64,000 nt of DNA, taken from the NCBI GenBank assembly GCA_965112735.1, contig OZ218958.1, positions 496,001 to 560,000 on the forward strand, written 5' to 3'. Shown here piece after piece: positions 10,213 to 21,039 of the stretch. The notes beneath the pieces were generated by a model. That model made no database searches. It was given only the letters and a program-made list of their open reading frames with translations, and had not been told where the DNA came from. Each line of letters begins with the position of its first letter. Position 1 is the stretch's first letter. The stretch comes from Phaeosaccion multiseriatum. Its lineage: Eukaryota; Ochrophyta, other classes. Made by a program: the position numbers and the translations under genes.

Positions 10213-11760
10213 ATGTCCACTCCAATTAAGCACGCTGAGGCAGGCAGGTGAAGCCAAGCTAAGAAAAGAGAGCAAGCAGGGCCTCCTGCTCATCCTTTGG
10301 AGATGCCCGTAGAGGGCGAGATCCCTGTAGAGGGCCTGTCACAAGCACCAGTTTCAGTGTATCAGATCCGAATGAACGTAGTACCATGCCAATCGGATGG
10401 CAGAACGAACAGGAGGTGCGAAGACAACGGAGGAGGTGGGGGAGGAGGCAAGGGATAGGAAGGAGGAGCGAGGGTAGCAAGGGAGGGGGGGGGGGATCAG
10501 AACGCAAGGACAATAGAAGAAAGGAGGCCAGAGAGAAGGAGAAGAAAAGGAAGGAGGGAGGGAGGGAGAAGGCAAGGGAGAGGGAGCGAAGGAGGCAAGG
10601 GAATAGGAGATGAAGATGGAGAGGGAAGAGGGAGAGAAGACAAAAAGCGGAGCGGAGAGAGAGGCGAAGGAGGAGGAGAAGGAGGTCGGGAGGGAATGGG
10701 AAGAGCAGTAAGGATGTCGGGCGGCAACGAGAGGGGGGAAGGAGGTCGAGAGGCAATGAGAAGAGAAGGGAGAAGGAGGTCAGGCGGTAAGACGAAGAGA
10801 AGGAGGGGAAAGCAGGATGAGACCAGGGAGAGTGAGAGAGAGAAGGTCGGGAGGTGAAGAGAAGGGAGAAGGAGGTCGGAAGGTGAAGCAGAGGGGAGGA
10901 AAGGTGTTGAAAGGCGAGGGAGAGGGAAGGAGGTAGGGTGGCAGGGGAGAAGGAACAAGGAGGCCGGAGCGGAAGGGACAACAGAGAGGGGAGGCAGAGG
11001 AGAATCAACGAGGAGGGAGAGGGGGGGCGAGATGGCTGCGTACCTGAGCTTCTCCATTCCGTTTGTCTCTCCTCCTACGCTCTTCCCCTCCATCTACTCT
11101 CCCCCGTGGAAAAGATCTGGTGAAGGCCGACACAAACAGGGAAGAGCAGCAGAAGAGAGGAATAAGAGGCAAAAAACCCATGAAGAGCAGCAAGGGAGGG
11201 TTAGCCCTTCAGCCAATAACAAAGAAGCGCGCGCGAGTGTTAAATGCACGTCAGAAGGAAGCACAAAAGACAAGTCGCTGAAGGTACTGCAGCGTAGCGT
11301 TGGCATCCGCGCAGCCAGCGAGGACGGGAGAAGATGTTGTTCGGTACACCGGCAGGCTGCAACCGCACGCGGCAGCGGCACCACAGCACGTAGGACGGTA
11401 CCAAGCGGTGGCAGCACTAACTAGAGCAGTGCCCCAGCCTGCAAACAATGGATGACGAATCGCGACCAATAAACAGCCTCTCGCCACGCTTACCTCTTGC
11501 GCCCTTTAAAAATCTCTTCCTGTGTTCTCCCCCTCCGCGTTCTCAATCCATTGCGTCGAGACGGCAGAAGAAAGGAAGGGCGAGTGAGAGATGGGAGGGG
11601 AGAGGCAAGAGAAGAGATGGTACTATACATGTGGGGAGGCCAAGACCCCGCCCTTTCCCCACCATCCTGGCCTTGTACAAGACCTGTTGCGAAGCGAAAA
11701 CAGTGCCAGTTTCCTGTCACTTCGGGGCGGGTTTCCGGCGCTTGAGCGATATCCCGAGTT
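10213..11760. other. Spacer between pseudogene C and antenna copy 4
   Basis: Same layout as 5861-7200. About 10400-11030 is a long purine tract with repeated GGGAGAAGGAGGTCGG-like units. From about 11030 to 11760 it matches the corresponding parts of the other spacers, including CGCGACCAATAAAC near 11460. No gene supported. Confidence 0.5.
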
Positions 11761-11762
11761 GG

Positions 11763-11872
11763 TTGACCAGGGCTTGACGTCGCGAGGGAACCAAACCAAT
11801 GGGAACCACTAACCACAACCAAATCCACATCTCCTCCTCTCTTTCTTTTTAAGACATCTTTACCACCATCAA
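11763..11872 (+). promoter_or_regulatory. Proximal promoter of antenna copy 4
   Basis: TGACGT at 11775-11780, 266 bp before the ATG, then the same CCAAT and pyrimidine stretch as copy 3. The 5'UTR intron starts at 11873. Confidence 0.55.
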
Positions 11873-12040
11873 GTGAGTGCTGCAGTGCAGGGAAGAGGGG
11901 GAGGGGAGGCAGGGAGGAAGGCGAGCAGCGAGGAAGAAGGATCAAGTGGTCTATTATTTTTGTCAAGCGATTTGCATTCCCCTTCTCACCCCGTCCTCCC
12001 GTTTTCCCACCCTACCCCTTTCTTCTCTTCTCTCCGCAGC

Positions 12041-12694
12041 ATGAAGACCGCCTGCATCGCCGCCATGGCCACCCTCGGGTGCGCCTCCGCCTTCGTGGCA
12101 CCCACCGCCTTCACCGGCAGCGCGGTTGCCAAGGCCCCCAAGAGCTCCAGCAGCATGAAGATGGCCTTCGAGGACGCTGAGGGAGCACAAGCCCCTCTGG
12201 GATTCTTCGACCCCCTCGGACTCCTGAACGACGCCGACCAGGAGCGATTCGACCGACTCCGATACGTCGAGGTGAAGCACGGACGCATCTCCATGCTTGC
12301 CATCGCTGGTCACCTTGTGCAGCAGAACGTGCGCCTGCCCGGATACCTGTCCATCTCCGAGAACATTAAGTTCACGGACGTGCCCAACGGCCTGGCAGCC
12401 TTCTCTAAGATCCCCGCCGCCGGCATTGCCCAGCTGGTTGCCTTCATCGGCATCCTCGAGCTGGCCGTCATGCAGCAGGTGGAGGGCTCCACCCCCGGTG
12501 ACATGAACAGGTTCGGAGAGAACTCCACCTGGGCATCGTGGGACGAGGAGACCCAGAGCCGCAAGCGCTCCATCGAGCTCAACAACGGCCGCGCCGCGCA
12601 GATGGGCATCCTCGCCCTCATGGTCCACGAGCAGCTCAACGGACGCCCCTACATCATCAACGACATCCTCGGACAGGCCTACACATGGAACTAA
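12041..12694 (+). CDS. Fucoxanthin-chlorophyll a/c antenna protein, copy 4
   Basis: The product is identical to the other copies. The 5'UTR intron is 11873-12039. Synonymous marks shared with copy 5 include GACGCTGAGGGA, CACGGACGC and GCCGCGCAG. Homology to the other copies stops right after the stop codon (TAAG), where foreign sequence begins; the usual 3'UTR and AATAAA are missing here and a remnant resumes near 13363. Expression may therefore differ from the other copies. Confidence 0.94.
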   Translation: MKTACIAAMATLGCASAFVAPTAFTGSAVAKAPKSSSSMKMAFEDAEGAQAPLGFFDPLGLLNDADQERFDRLRYVEVKHGRISMLAIAGHLVQQNVRLPGYLSISENIKFTDVPNGLAAFSKIPAAGIAQLVAFIGILELAVMQQVEGSTPGDMNRFGENSTWASWDEETQSRKRSIELNNGRAAQMGILALMVHEQLNGRPYIINDILGQAYTWN

Positions 12695-13362
12695 GCAGCT
12701 ACCAAATCCCTTGACCGGAAGGGGGAGGAGCTCCTGGCTTTCGTCTATAATCGCGGAGTGTGGCAGTAGAGCCGCTCTCAGCACTAAGTTTCTTGGGATC
12801 AACATCTGCCGTATTTTGAGTCACCACGAAACACCCCCCAGAACGAAGTCAGTGAGGCACCCCCCTTCTTTTGCGAGTAGAGTGACGGCGTTTATCGCCT
12901 GTACGAAGCGGTCCTATGTACAATTTTAAATACACAAATGTAGCTTTCACCATGAGAGGCACTCACCTCCAAAGGCACCCCCTTTAGGGATACTAACCAC
13001 CCCAAACTGTTTTAGCGAGGTTGAACATGCGTGTCGTGTTGCCCTTGTTTTAGCGAGGTTGAACATAGTGAGGTTGAACAAGCGCAACCTGCCCTGCAGC
13101 GTGTGGAGGCCAAACAAACTGAAACTCCTGTTCCGTACGTAAGGGCCATGCGGGTCTTACATAAGGGTGACTTGCAGCCCAGAGGGCCCTCACCCCCCCC
13201 CTTAAAGTGCATCTATCGCCGGGTGTTGTTGGTTACGCGTCCCAGGTAAGGATGGGTAAGGCGAATGCAACAAGACCCTCCGAATCTTTGGTAACATTAG
13301 TGACACTGCACTACGCCAATCGCCTTTAAGGTGTCTCGGAGGTGAGTGAGCTCTTACGTAAG
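12695..13362. other. Insert replacing the 3'UTR of antenna copy 4
   Basis: About 668 bp with no match to the other unit flanks. It contains a short direct repeat of TTTTAGCGAGGTTGAACAT (about 13010 and 13050) and a third partial copy (GTGAGGTTGAACA). No convincing coding frame. From about 13363 (AAGTAAAGGAGTGAGGGC) the unit 3' flank resumes. The origin is unknown; a decayed mobile element is possible. Confidence 0.55.
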
Positions 13363-13466
13363 TAAAGGAGTGAGGGCTTTTACAAGTACTCTCGCGTGTC
13401 TCTTTTGAGCGAAGGTCATCTTTGGACGCAGTCTCCATCTATGTACACACTGTTTTGATCTTAGTA

Positions 13467-14330
13467 CGGTCTGCGGATGAAAATCACCCCGCACCCCTTG
13501 TTTCCTCCTTCTCTCGCTGCTTCCGACACTTCTTGTGCACCTCTTGTTACGATGGAATTCGACACTTGAGCCTGTCCACTATCCCCCCTGTCACCTTGGC
13601 TCTGAAGAGCATGACGGCCTGCAGCACATTCATGCCCTCCTCAGAGTCTACCTCCTCCCATACGAATGCGTTTAGCTCCGCCCAGTACTGCTCTGCCCAT
13701 TCCTCTGCGTACTCTCCCGCTTGTGCCTGGGCCAGAGTGCGCGGTATCGGTACCTCGCTCTCTCTCAGGCCTGGCATCAGGAACAGTGGGCCGAGTAGGG
13801 AAGAGACGGCATGTCAGCGAGTGCTGCGTGGTGCTCCTCGTCCCAGCTCCGGATGAGCTCCCCAGTTGTGCTCCTTGGCTCCCATCAGGACGACGCTCAC
13901 GGACCCTGAGTGTCAGGCGCAGAACGGCATTCAGAACGGCTTACATGAGGCGCGCCATACAGTGCTGAAACGGATGGCGCGTCTCATTTAAGCCGTTCTG
14001 CGCCTGACACTCAGGGTCCGTGAGTGTCGTCCTGATGCCCTCTGCGTTGAGCTTGACTTTGGTCCCCTTGGGCATGATCAACTCCGTGCCGTTGTCTGCC
14101 AGCATCACCTTCACCTCGTGACCTCCACTCTCCTTTCCCGGTTGAAGCACCGTGACCTTGAGATCGTTCCACGCCCCCCGAAATGACTCCATCCCCTTTC
14201 CCACCCCCACTCTAGCCCACCCCATCTTGGTGCGCCTATCCACCCACCGGTAGATGTGCGTGTTGTGGTGCCCTGGGAGCGGAAGACTGGCCAGAGTCAG
14301 CTCGTGGAGAGGCCCACCTGCCGGTGTGTC
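13467..14330 (-). mobile_element. Broken Copia-type pol fragments
   Basis: Two fragments on the - strand. At 13547-13777 a stretch such as EWAEQYWAELNAFVWEEVDS followed by FRAKVTGGIVDRLKCRI fits the start of a Copia reverse transcriptase. At 13970-14310 the segment with ADNGTELIMPKG and later DPECQAQNGLNE fits the end of an integrase core (D-N-G and Q-N-G patterns). No LTRs or complete frames. The insertion removed the 3' half of lumen gene copy D. These are parts that the deleted element at 21040-24238 lacks, but whether it is the same family is not known. Confidence 0.65.
13883..14037. repeat. Foldback (inverted duplication) in the pol fragment
   Basis: The 46-bp arms 13883-13928 and 13992-14037 are reverse complements with one mismatch. 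A second inverted pair (about 13933-13957 against 13973-13997, two mismatches) lies inside, leaving a loop of about 15 bp. The arms duplicate the end of the integrase fragment in opposite orientation. Confidence 0.85.
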
Positions 14331-14699
14331 GGCCCTGCTGCAGCAGCTGAAGCCTCTACAACAGCCTTTTCCGAGCCTCGAAGCAGATGGCACTCCATGG
14401 GTCGGCCGGCGGTGCCCCTGCTGCTGCCCTTGCTACTGATGATCATCAAGGAAACTGCTGCTTCTGCACTGGACCGCGAGTGCGCTTTGCTGATGAACGA
14501 AAGCGGCAACAACAGGACACGGTCAGAGGCCAGACAGCAGAAGCCAGACCGCACGGGGGGGGGGGGGGGCAGAATTGAAGAATTAGGTCATCTGGGGGCA
14601 GACTTTGGCGTGCCCATTGCGTGCTGTCCCTGCTGCTCTCCTTCTCGATACAAGAGCGTGAAGAGGCCTCTTTAATGGAGCAGAGCCACGGCAAGAAGA

Positions 14700-14730
<31 letters not shown>

Positions 14731-14822
14731 GCAGCAGAGCATCGTAGGTATGAATCAGAGGGACTCTACACGTACTCACATGCACGTCGCAAAACACCAA
14801 GTACAGCGGCAGGGCGCTTCAT
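14331..14822 (-). pseudogene. Truncated copy D of the Cys-rich lumen protein gene
   Basis: Exon 1 matches 14780-14822 and keeps its ATG (MKRPAAVLGVLR) and a GTGAGT donor. Only the front part of exon 2 remains (about 14331-14560), with the leader region out of frame as in copy C. Homology then switches to the Copia pol fragment. The rest of exon 2, the repeat intron and exon 3 are missing. Confidence 0.75.
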
Positions 14823-16312
14823 ATGTCCACTCCAATGAAGCACGCTGGGGCAGGCAGGTGAAGCCAAGCTAAGAAAAGAGAGCAAGCAGGGCCTCCTGCT
14901 CATCCTTTAGAGATGCCCACAGAGGGCGAGATCCCTGTAGAGGGCCTGTCACAAGCACCAGTTTCAGTGTATCAGATCCGAATGAATGCAGTACCATGCC
15001 AATCGGATGGCAGAACGAACAGGAGGTCCGAAGACAACGGAGGAGGTGGGGGAGGAGGAGGCAAGGGTTAGGGAGGAGGAGCGAGGGTAGCAAGGGAGGG
15101 GGGGGGGGTCAGAACGCAAGGACAATAGAAGAAAGGAGGCAAGAGAGAAGGAGAAGAAAAGGAAAGAGGGAGGGAGAAGGCAAGGGAGAGGGAGGGAAGG
15201 AGGCAAGGGAATAGGAAAAAATAAAAAAAAGGAAGAGGGAGAGAAGACAAAGGAGGAGAAGGAGGTCGGGAGGGAATGCGAAGAGCAGTAAGGATGCCGG
15301 GCGGCAACGAGAGGGGGGAAGGAGGTCGAGAGGCAATGAGAAGAGAAGGGAGAAGGAGGTCAGGCGGTAAGACGAAGAGAAGGAGGGGAAAGCAGGATGA
15401 GACCAGGGAGAGTGAGAGAGAGAAGGAGGTCGGAAGGTGAAGCAGAGGGGAGGAAAGGGGTTGGAAGGCGAGGGAGAGGAAAGGAGGTAGGGCGGCAGGG
15501 AAGAAGGAACAAGGAGGCCGGAGGGGAAGAAAGAAAGAGAGAACAGAGAGGGGACGCAGAGGAGAAGCAATGAGGAGGGAGAGGGGGGGCGAGATGGCTG
15601 CGTACCTGAGCTTCTCCATTCCGTTTGTCTCTCCTCCTACGCTCTTCTCCTCCATCTACTCTCCCCGTGGCAAACATCTGGTGAAGGCCGACAAAAGCAG
15701 CAGAAGGGGCCAAAAAGTAAACAAGCCCATGAAGAGCCGGAGGGGAGGGTTAGGCCTTCAACCAATAACAAAGAAGCGCGCGAGTGTAAATGCACGTCAG
15801 AAGGAAGCACAAAAGACAAGATGCTGAAGGTACTGCAGCGTAGCGTTGGCATCTGCGCAGCCAGCGAGGACGGGAGAAGATGTTGAGCGGTACACCGGCA
15901 GGCTGCAACCGCACGCGGCAGCGGCAGCACGTAGGACGGTACCAAGCGGTGGCAGCACTAACCAGAGCAGTGCCCCAGCCTGCAAACAATGGACGACGAA
16001 TCGCGACCAATAGACGGCCTCTCGCTACGCTTACCTCTTGCGCCCTTTAAAAATCTGTTCTTGTTCTCCCCCTCCTCGTTCTCAATCCATTGCGTCGAGA
16101 CGGCAGAAGAAAGGAAGGGCGAGCGAGAGATGGGAGGGGAGAGGCAAGAGAAGAGACGGTACTGCACATGTGGGGAGGCAAGACCCCGCCCTTTCCCCAC
16201 CATCCTGGCCTTGTACAAGACAACAAGACACCAAAGAGGAGGAGAAGGGAAAAAAGTGCCAGTTTCCTGTCTTCGGGGCGGGTTTCCGGCGCTTGAGCGA
16301 AATCCCCGTTGG
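14823..16312. other. Spacer between pseudogene D and antenna copy 5
   Basis: Same layout as the other spacers: a purine tract at about 15030-15595, then the conserved block (about 15595-16312) with CGCGACCAATAGAC near 16000. No gene supported. Confidence 0.5.
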
Positions 16313-16418
16313 TTGACCAGGGCTTGACGTCGCGAGCGAGGGAAAACCAAACCAGTAAACACAATCAAATCCACATCTCCTCCTCTCTTCTTTTTAAGAC
16401 ATCTTTACCACCATCAAG
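16313..16418 (+). promoter_or_regulatory. Proximal promoter of antenna copy 5
   Basis: TGACGT at 16325-16330, 260 bp before the ATG. The downstream part is slightly shorter than in copies 3 and 4 (AACCAAACCAGTAAACAC), so the CCAAT element is damaged to CCAGT. The 5'UTR intron starts at 16419. Confidence 0.5.
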
Positions 16419-16584
16419 TGAGTGCTGCAGTGCAGGGAAGAGGGGGAGGGGAGGCAGGGAGGAAGGCGAGCAGCGAGGAAGAGGGATCAAGTGGTCTTTT
16501 ATTTTGTCAAGCGATTTGCATTCCCCTTCTCACCCCGTCCTCCCGTTTCCCCACCCTACCCCTTTCTTCTCTTCTCTCCGCAGC

Positions 16585-17238
16585 ATGAAGACCGCCTGCA
16601 TCGCCGCCATGGCCACCCTCGGGTGCGCCTCCGCCTTCGTGGCACCCACCGCCTTCACCGGCAGCGCGGTTGCCAAGGCCCCCAAGAGCTCCAGCAGCAT
16701 GAAGATGGCCTTCGAGGACGCTGAGGGAGCACAGGCCCCTCTCGGATTCTTCGACCCCCTCGGACTCCTGAACGACGCCGACCAGGAGCGATTCGACCGA
16801 CTCCGATACGTCGAGGTGAAGCACGGACGCATCTCCATGCTTGCCATCGCTGGTCACCTTGTGCAGCAGAACGTGCGCCTGCCCGGATACCTGTCCATCT
16901 CCGAGAACATTAAGTTCACGGACGTGCCCAACGGCCTGGCAGCCTTCTCTAAGATCCCCGCCGCCGGCATTGCCCAGCTGGTTGCCTTCATCGGCATCCT
17001 CGAGCTGGCCGTCATGCAGCAGGTGGAGGGCTCCACCCCCGGTGACATGAACAGGTTCGGAGAGAACTCCACCTGGGCATCGTGGGACGAGGAGACCCAG
17101 AGCCGCAAGCGCTCCATCGAGCTCAACAACGGCCGCGCCGCGCAGATGGGCATCCTCGCCCTCATGGTCCACGAGCAGCTCAACGGACGCCCCTACATCA
17201 TCAACGACATCCTCGGACAGGCCTACACATGGAACTAA
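16585..17238 (+). CDS. Fucoxanthin-chlorophyll a/c antenna protein, copy 5
   Basis: The product is identical to the other copies. The 5'UTR intron is 16419-16583. It shares GACGCTGAGGGA and GCCGCGCAG with copy 4 and has its own CTCGGATTC where the others have CTGGGATTC. It keeps the full shared 3' flank with AATAAA at 17339-17344, unlike copy 4. Start-to-start distance from copy 4 is 4544 bp. Confidence 0.95.
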   Translation: MKTACIAAMATLGCASAFVAPTAFTGSAVAKAPKSSSSMKMAFEDAEGAQAPLGFFDPLGLLNDADQERFDRLRYVEVKHGRISMLAIAGHLVQQNVRLPGYLSISENIKFTDVPNGLAAFSKIPAAGIAQLVAFIGILELAVMQQVEGSTPGDMNRFGENSTWASWDEETQSRKRSIELNNGRAAQMGILALMVHEQLNGRPYIINDILGQAYTWN

Positions 17239-18274
17239 GGAGTTTGTTGTCGTATGTGACGCTGCCAGGGAACTTAGACATTGGTTATAGCTAGACTTTA
17301 CTTTCGCTCTCTTGAAGGGAGACGACTGTCCATATGTAAATAAAGGAATGAGGGCTTTACAGATATTTTCTCGTGACTCCAAGTTGTATTGAACGCTCTC
17401 TGTCGCTGCCTCCATTTACGTACACATTATCTCTGTCTTAGTACACAGACTCTGTGTGTGTGGTACGCAAAGGCCTTCTATTGAGCACCTTCTCTGTCGC
17501 TGCCTGGGGATGGAAGTCTCCATCTATGTACGCACTGTTTCGACTTAATACATCACCAGCAGACTCCGTGTGTCTGCTCGTGTGCGTGGTGAGAGGTGCA
17601 GAAGAAGCGGCGGAAGCAGCGAGAGAAGGAGGACAATAAAGGGGTGCGGGGTGACGTTCACTCTGAAGCTGCTCTTCCGCTGCCGCTTCTTCTCCCGACG
17701 CCTCTCCTCCTCCTGCTGCTGCCGGTGCTGCCGCTCGGTCTGCGGATGAACATCACCCCCCACCCATTCTTTGTCCTCTTTCTCTCGCTGCTTCCGACGC
17801 TGCTTCCAACGCTGCTTCCGAATCTCCTGCCGCCGGTCCCTCTGCAGCCTCTGGCTCTCCCGCCTCTAAGCCAAAAGCTGGCTCAAACTTCTCGCACCCG
17901 CTCTCCCGCGTAAGACTAGACCCTATTGCGCGAGCCAGGCGCGGAAGGCTCTTGGGCTTGCCAAACCGAGGTCGCCCCACGCCCCAGTGCCAAATTGATA
18001 GTACTCTTCAACCTGCCTCACAGACTGCCTCTGCCGTCGCTGCCGCCGTTTCCTCTCACTGGCAGATGCGCCACCAACGTCCTCCTCCCGCTGCTGCTGC
18101 ACCGGCACTCCTCCATCAACGCCCAGGCTAACGGAGGCGAGGGGAGGTGAGGAAAGCGAAGAGCTTTCGCCCATCTGAGTGGGCGTTCACCCCTCTCTTT
18201 GCTGACCACGCAGACGCCTGGGCAGTCGTCACACACCCCTGTCTGTAAAGTCTTCGTCAATGTACAATTTGTAC
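17239..18274. other. Copy 5 3' flank with an extra insert
   Basis: The 3' flank matches copy 3 to about 17590 and resumes at about 18226 (ACACACCCCTGTCTGTAAA). The roughly 640 bp between are absent from the copy 3 unit. Part of it (about 17738-17800, TCTGCGGATGAACATCACCC) matches 13465-13530 beside the Copia pol fragments, so it may be retroelement debris. A - strand frame of about 80 codons (17923-18174) ends with VRQVEEYYQFGTGAWGDLG; I do not recognise it. Confidence 0.45.
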
Positions 18275-20091
18275 TCACTGTATCTCTCCTATCTTTTGTG
18301 TCTCTCTCATGCCCTCATCTGCCCACAAAAACGTGCGAATGAGGTTTGTATCGTAGGTGCACTGCTCGTAGCTGAAGCACGCTTCCGCCTGGCACCTCCC
18401 TAGACACTCGGACCAGTCTCGGGGAGCCCTCCCAGTGGGCTGCTCGCACTGGGCCATGCATTGAATCACACCACGCAGGTACTTGACGTCCTTCTTGGTG
18501 CCCTGAGCGTCGCCGAGGAGGATACGGTTTTGAGGGGGGGAGGGGGAGGTGAGTGCGTGAGTGAGTAGGGGGTGTGATTAAGAATGTGTGAGTGAGTGGG
18601 CGAGTGACTTGAGTGAATGAGCAAGCGCCTCAGTGGGTGAGCGCGCGCGTAAAGGGGTGAACTGGAGTGAGGATTAAGGAGTTGAGTCAGCGAGTGAGTG
18701 ATGAGTGAGTGAGTGAGTGAGTGAGTGAGTGGGTGAGTGAGTGAATGAGTGAGTGAGTGAGTGCGAGAGTGAGTGAGCGAACGAGTGAGTTGAGTGAGTG
18801 AGTGAGTGAGTGAGCGAGTGCGAGATTGAGTGAGTGCATGAGTGAGTGAGTGAGTGAGTGCGTGAGTATGTGCCTGGGCGAGGGAGTGAGTGAGTGAGTG
18901 AGTGAGTGAAGTGAGTAAGTGAGTGAGTGATTTGAGTGATTGGGAGCGGGTGGGTGGCTCGGTGCGTGAGTGAGTGAGAAAGTGAGTGACGTGCGAGAGG
19001 TCCACGGTAAAGGAGATGCAGGCGAGAGCATAAGGCGACAAGTTGCAGCATGAGCGAATGGTATTGAGCGTGCCACCCTTTGCCGTCACGTACCGACTTT
19101 CCCTCGGACTCCCTGGGCCTGAGAAACTTGCCCGATAGCCACACCGTGCGTTGCTGGTGCCAGCTGCGCCCCACACCGTGCGTTGCTGGTGCCAGCTGCT
19201 GCCGCAGCGGAAGGATGCGGCAGCAGAGTCGGCCCTACTGCTACTGATACAGCTGCTTTCCAACAATGCTGCTCCGCCGCTTCAGGAAGGCTCGCCTACT
19301 CCTTCGGCTCCTTCCAACGGGCTCCCCCATCCACCCCCCTCTCTGGGTACTAGCACTGAATGCTGCAGCCGCTGTTTCTACTGTTTCTTCCCACCGCAGA
19401 CCAGCGCCATCTTGCCGCTACTGCGGCGGCTGCTGCCGCGGAGTCGCCACCCCACTTGCCCGCCTACTCCCTCCAGTGATGCCCCTGTCGCTCCTGGTGC
19501 TGCTGCTGTTGCTACTATAGCTCATGCTGCTACTGGAGCCGGGGCTGGTGTACACTCTTCTCCCTTCTCCTTCTATGGAGGCAGTGGTGCTGCTGGTCTG
19601 TACGGCCCTGCTGCAGAAGCTGGAGTCTACACCACGGCCTTTTCCGAGCCTCGAAGCAGATGGCACTCCATGGGTCGGCCGGCGGTGCCCCTGCTGCTGC
19701 CCTTGCTACTGACGATCATCAAGGAAACTGCTGCTTCTGCACTGGACCTCGAGTGCGCTCTGCTGATGAACGAAAGCGGCAACAACAGGACACGGTCAGA
19801 GGCCAGACAGCAGAAGCCAGACCGCACGGGGGGGGTGGGGGGCAGAATTGAAGAATTAGGTCATCTGGGGGCAGACTTTGGCGTGCCCATTGCGTGCTGT
19901 CCCTGCTGCTGTCCTTCTCGACGCAAGAGCGTGAAGAGGCATGCTAAATGGAGCAGAGCCACGGCAACAAGCAGCAGTAGTATTAGTAGTAGTAGTAGTA
20001 GCAGCAGAACATCGTAGGTATGGATCAGAGGGACTCTACACGTACTCACATGACTTCGCAAGACACCAAGCACAGCGGCAGGGCGCTTCGT
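18275..20091 (-). pseudogene. Decayed copy E of the Cys-rich lumen protein gene
   Basis: Exon 3 (18275-18502) is fully open: GTKKDVKYLRGVIQCMAQC, then SECLGRCQAEACFSYEQC, ending at a TGA later than in the intact gene. Exon 1 matches 20050-20091 but its ATG is ACG and one base is missing. In exon 2 a block of about 30 bp containing CACCGTGCGTTGCTGGTGCC is tandemly duplicated (about 19140-19200), which disturbs the region before the conserved WLSGK segment. A longer frame starts upstream at 20154, so a re-initiated product cannot be ruled out. Most likely a pseudogene. Confidence 0.65.
18545..18960. repeat. GTGA-type array in copy E intron
   Basis: GTGAGTGAGT array on the + strand (CTCA in gene sense), densest at 18700-18920. 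Confidence 0.85.
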
Positions 20092-21012
20092 GTGTCCACT
20101 CCAATGAAGCACACTGGGGGAGACAGGTGAAGCCAAGCCCAGAAAAGAGAGCAAGCAGGGCCTCCTGCTCGCCCTTTAGAGATGCCCGTAGGGGGGCGAG
20201 ATCCCTGTAGAGAGCCTGTCACAAGCACCAGTGTATCAGATCCGAATCAACGCAGTACCATGCCAACGGATGGCAGAACGAACAGGAGGGAGGAGGGGGA
20301 GGAAAGGGATAGGGAGAAGGAGCGAGGGTAGCAAGGGAGGGGGGGAGGAAGTCAGAACCCAAGGACAAGAGAAGGAAGGGGGCAAGAGAGAAGGAGAAGA
20401 GAAGGAAGGGGGAGGGAGAGGGAGAAGGCAAGGGAGAGGGAGGGAAGGAGGCAAGGGAATAGGAGAAGAAGATCGAGAGGCAAGGAGAAGAGAAGACAAA
20501 AAAGGAGCGAGAGAGGCAAAGGAGGAGGAAACGATACGCCGGCAGACAGCAACCGCACGCGGCAGCGCCACGACAGCACGTGGGACGGTACCAAGTGGTG
20601 GCAGGACTAACCAGAGCAGTGCCCCAGCCTGTGAAGAATGGACGACGAATCGCGACCAATAGACGGCCTCTCGCCACGCTTACCTCTTGGGCCCTTTGAC
20701 AGAATGCTCTTCGAAGCCTCTCGCTCCCGCGGCAAAACCCTGCAAGCTTCTCCTTCTCTCCTTCTACTTTCTCCCCCTCCTCGTTCTCAATCCCTTGTGT
20801 CGAGACAGCAGGAGAAAGGAAGGGCGAGAGAGAGATGGGAGGGGAGAGGCAAGAGAAGAGACGTTACTACACATGTGGGGAGAGGCCAAGACCCCGCCCT
20901 TTCCCCACCATCCTGGCGCCTTGTACAAGACTTGCTGTTGAGAAGCGAAAACAGTGCCAGTTTCCTGTCCTCCGGGGCGGGTTTCCGGCGCTTGAGGGTA
21001 ATCCCCAAATTT
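20092..21012. other. Spacer before antenna copy 6
   Basis: A shortened version of the other spacers. The purine tract is reduced (about 20280-20535) and the block with ACCGCACGCGGCAGCG is joined to it directly. CGCGACCAATAGAC near 20650 is kept. No gene supported. Confidence 0.5.
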
Positions 21013-21039
21013 GGTTGACGGGGTTGACGTCGCGAGGGA
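21013..21039 (+). promoter_or_regulatory. Upstream half of the antenna copy 6 promoter
   Basis: Contains TGACGT at 21025-21030 and ends at the target-site copy AGGGA (21035-21039). The retroelement begins at the next base, so this motif lies 3465 bp before the ATG instead of about 266. Confidence 0.6.

Noticed and set aside
16309-16584. In-frame N-terminal extension of antenna copy 5 (and of copies 2, 3 and 4)
   Set aside because: It runs through a clear 5'UTR intron (GTGAGT to CAG) and would bury the plastid signal peptide.
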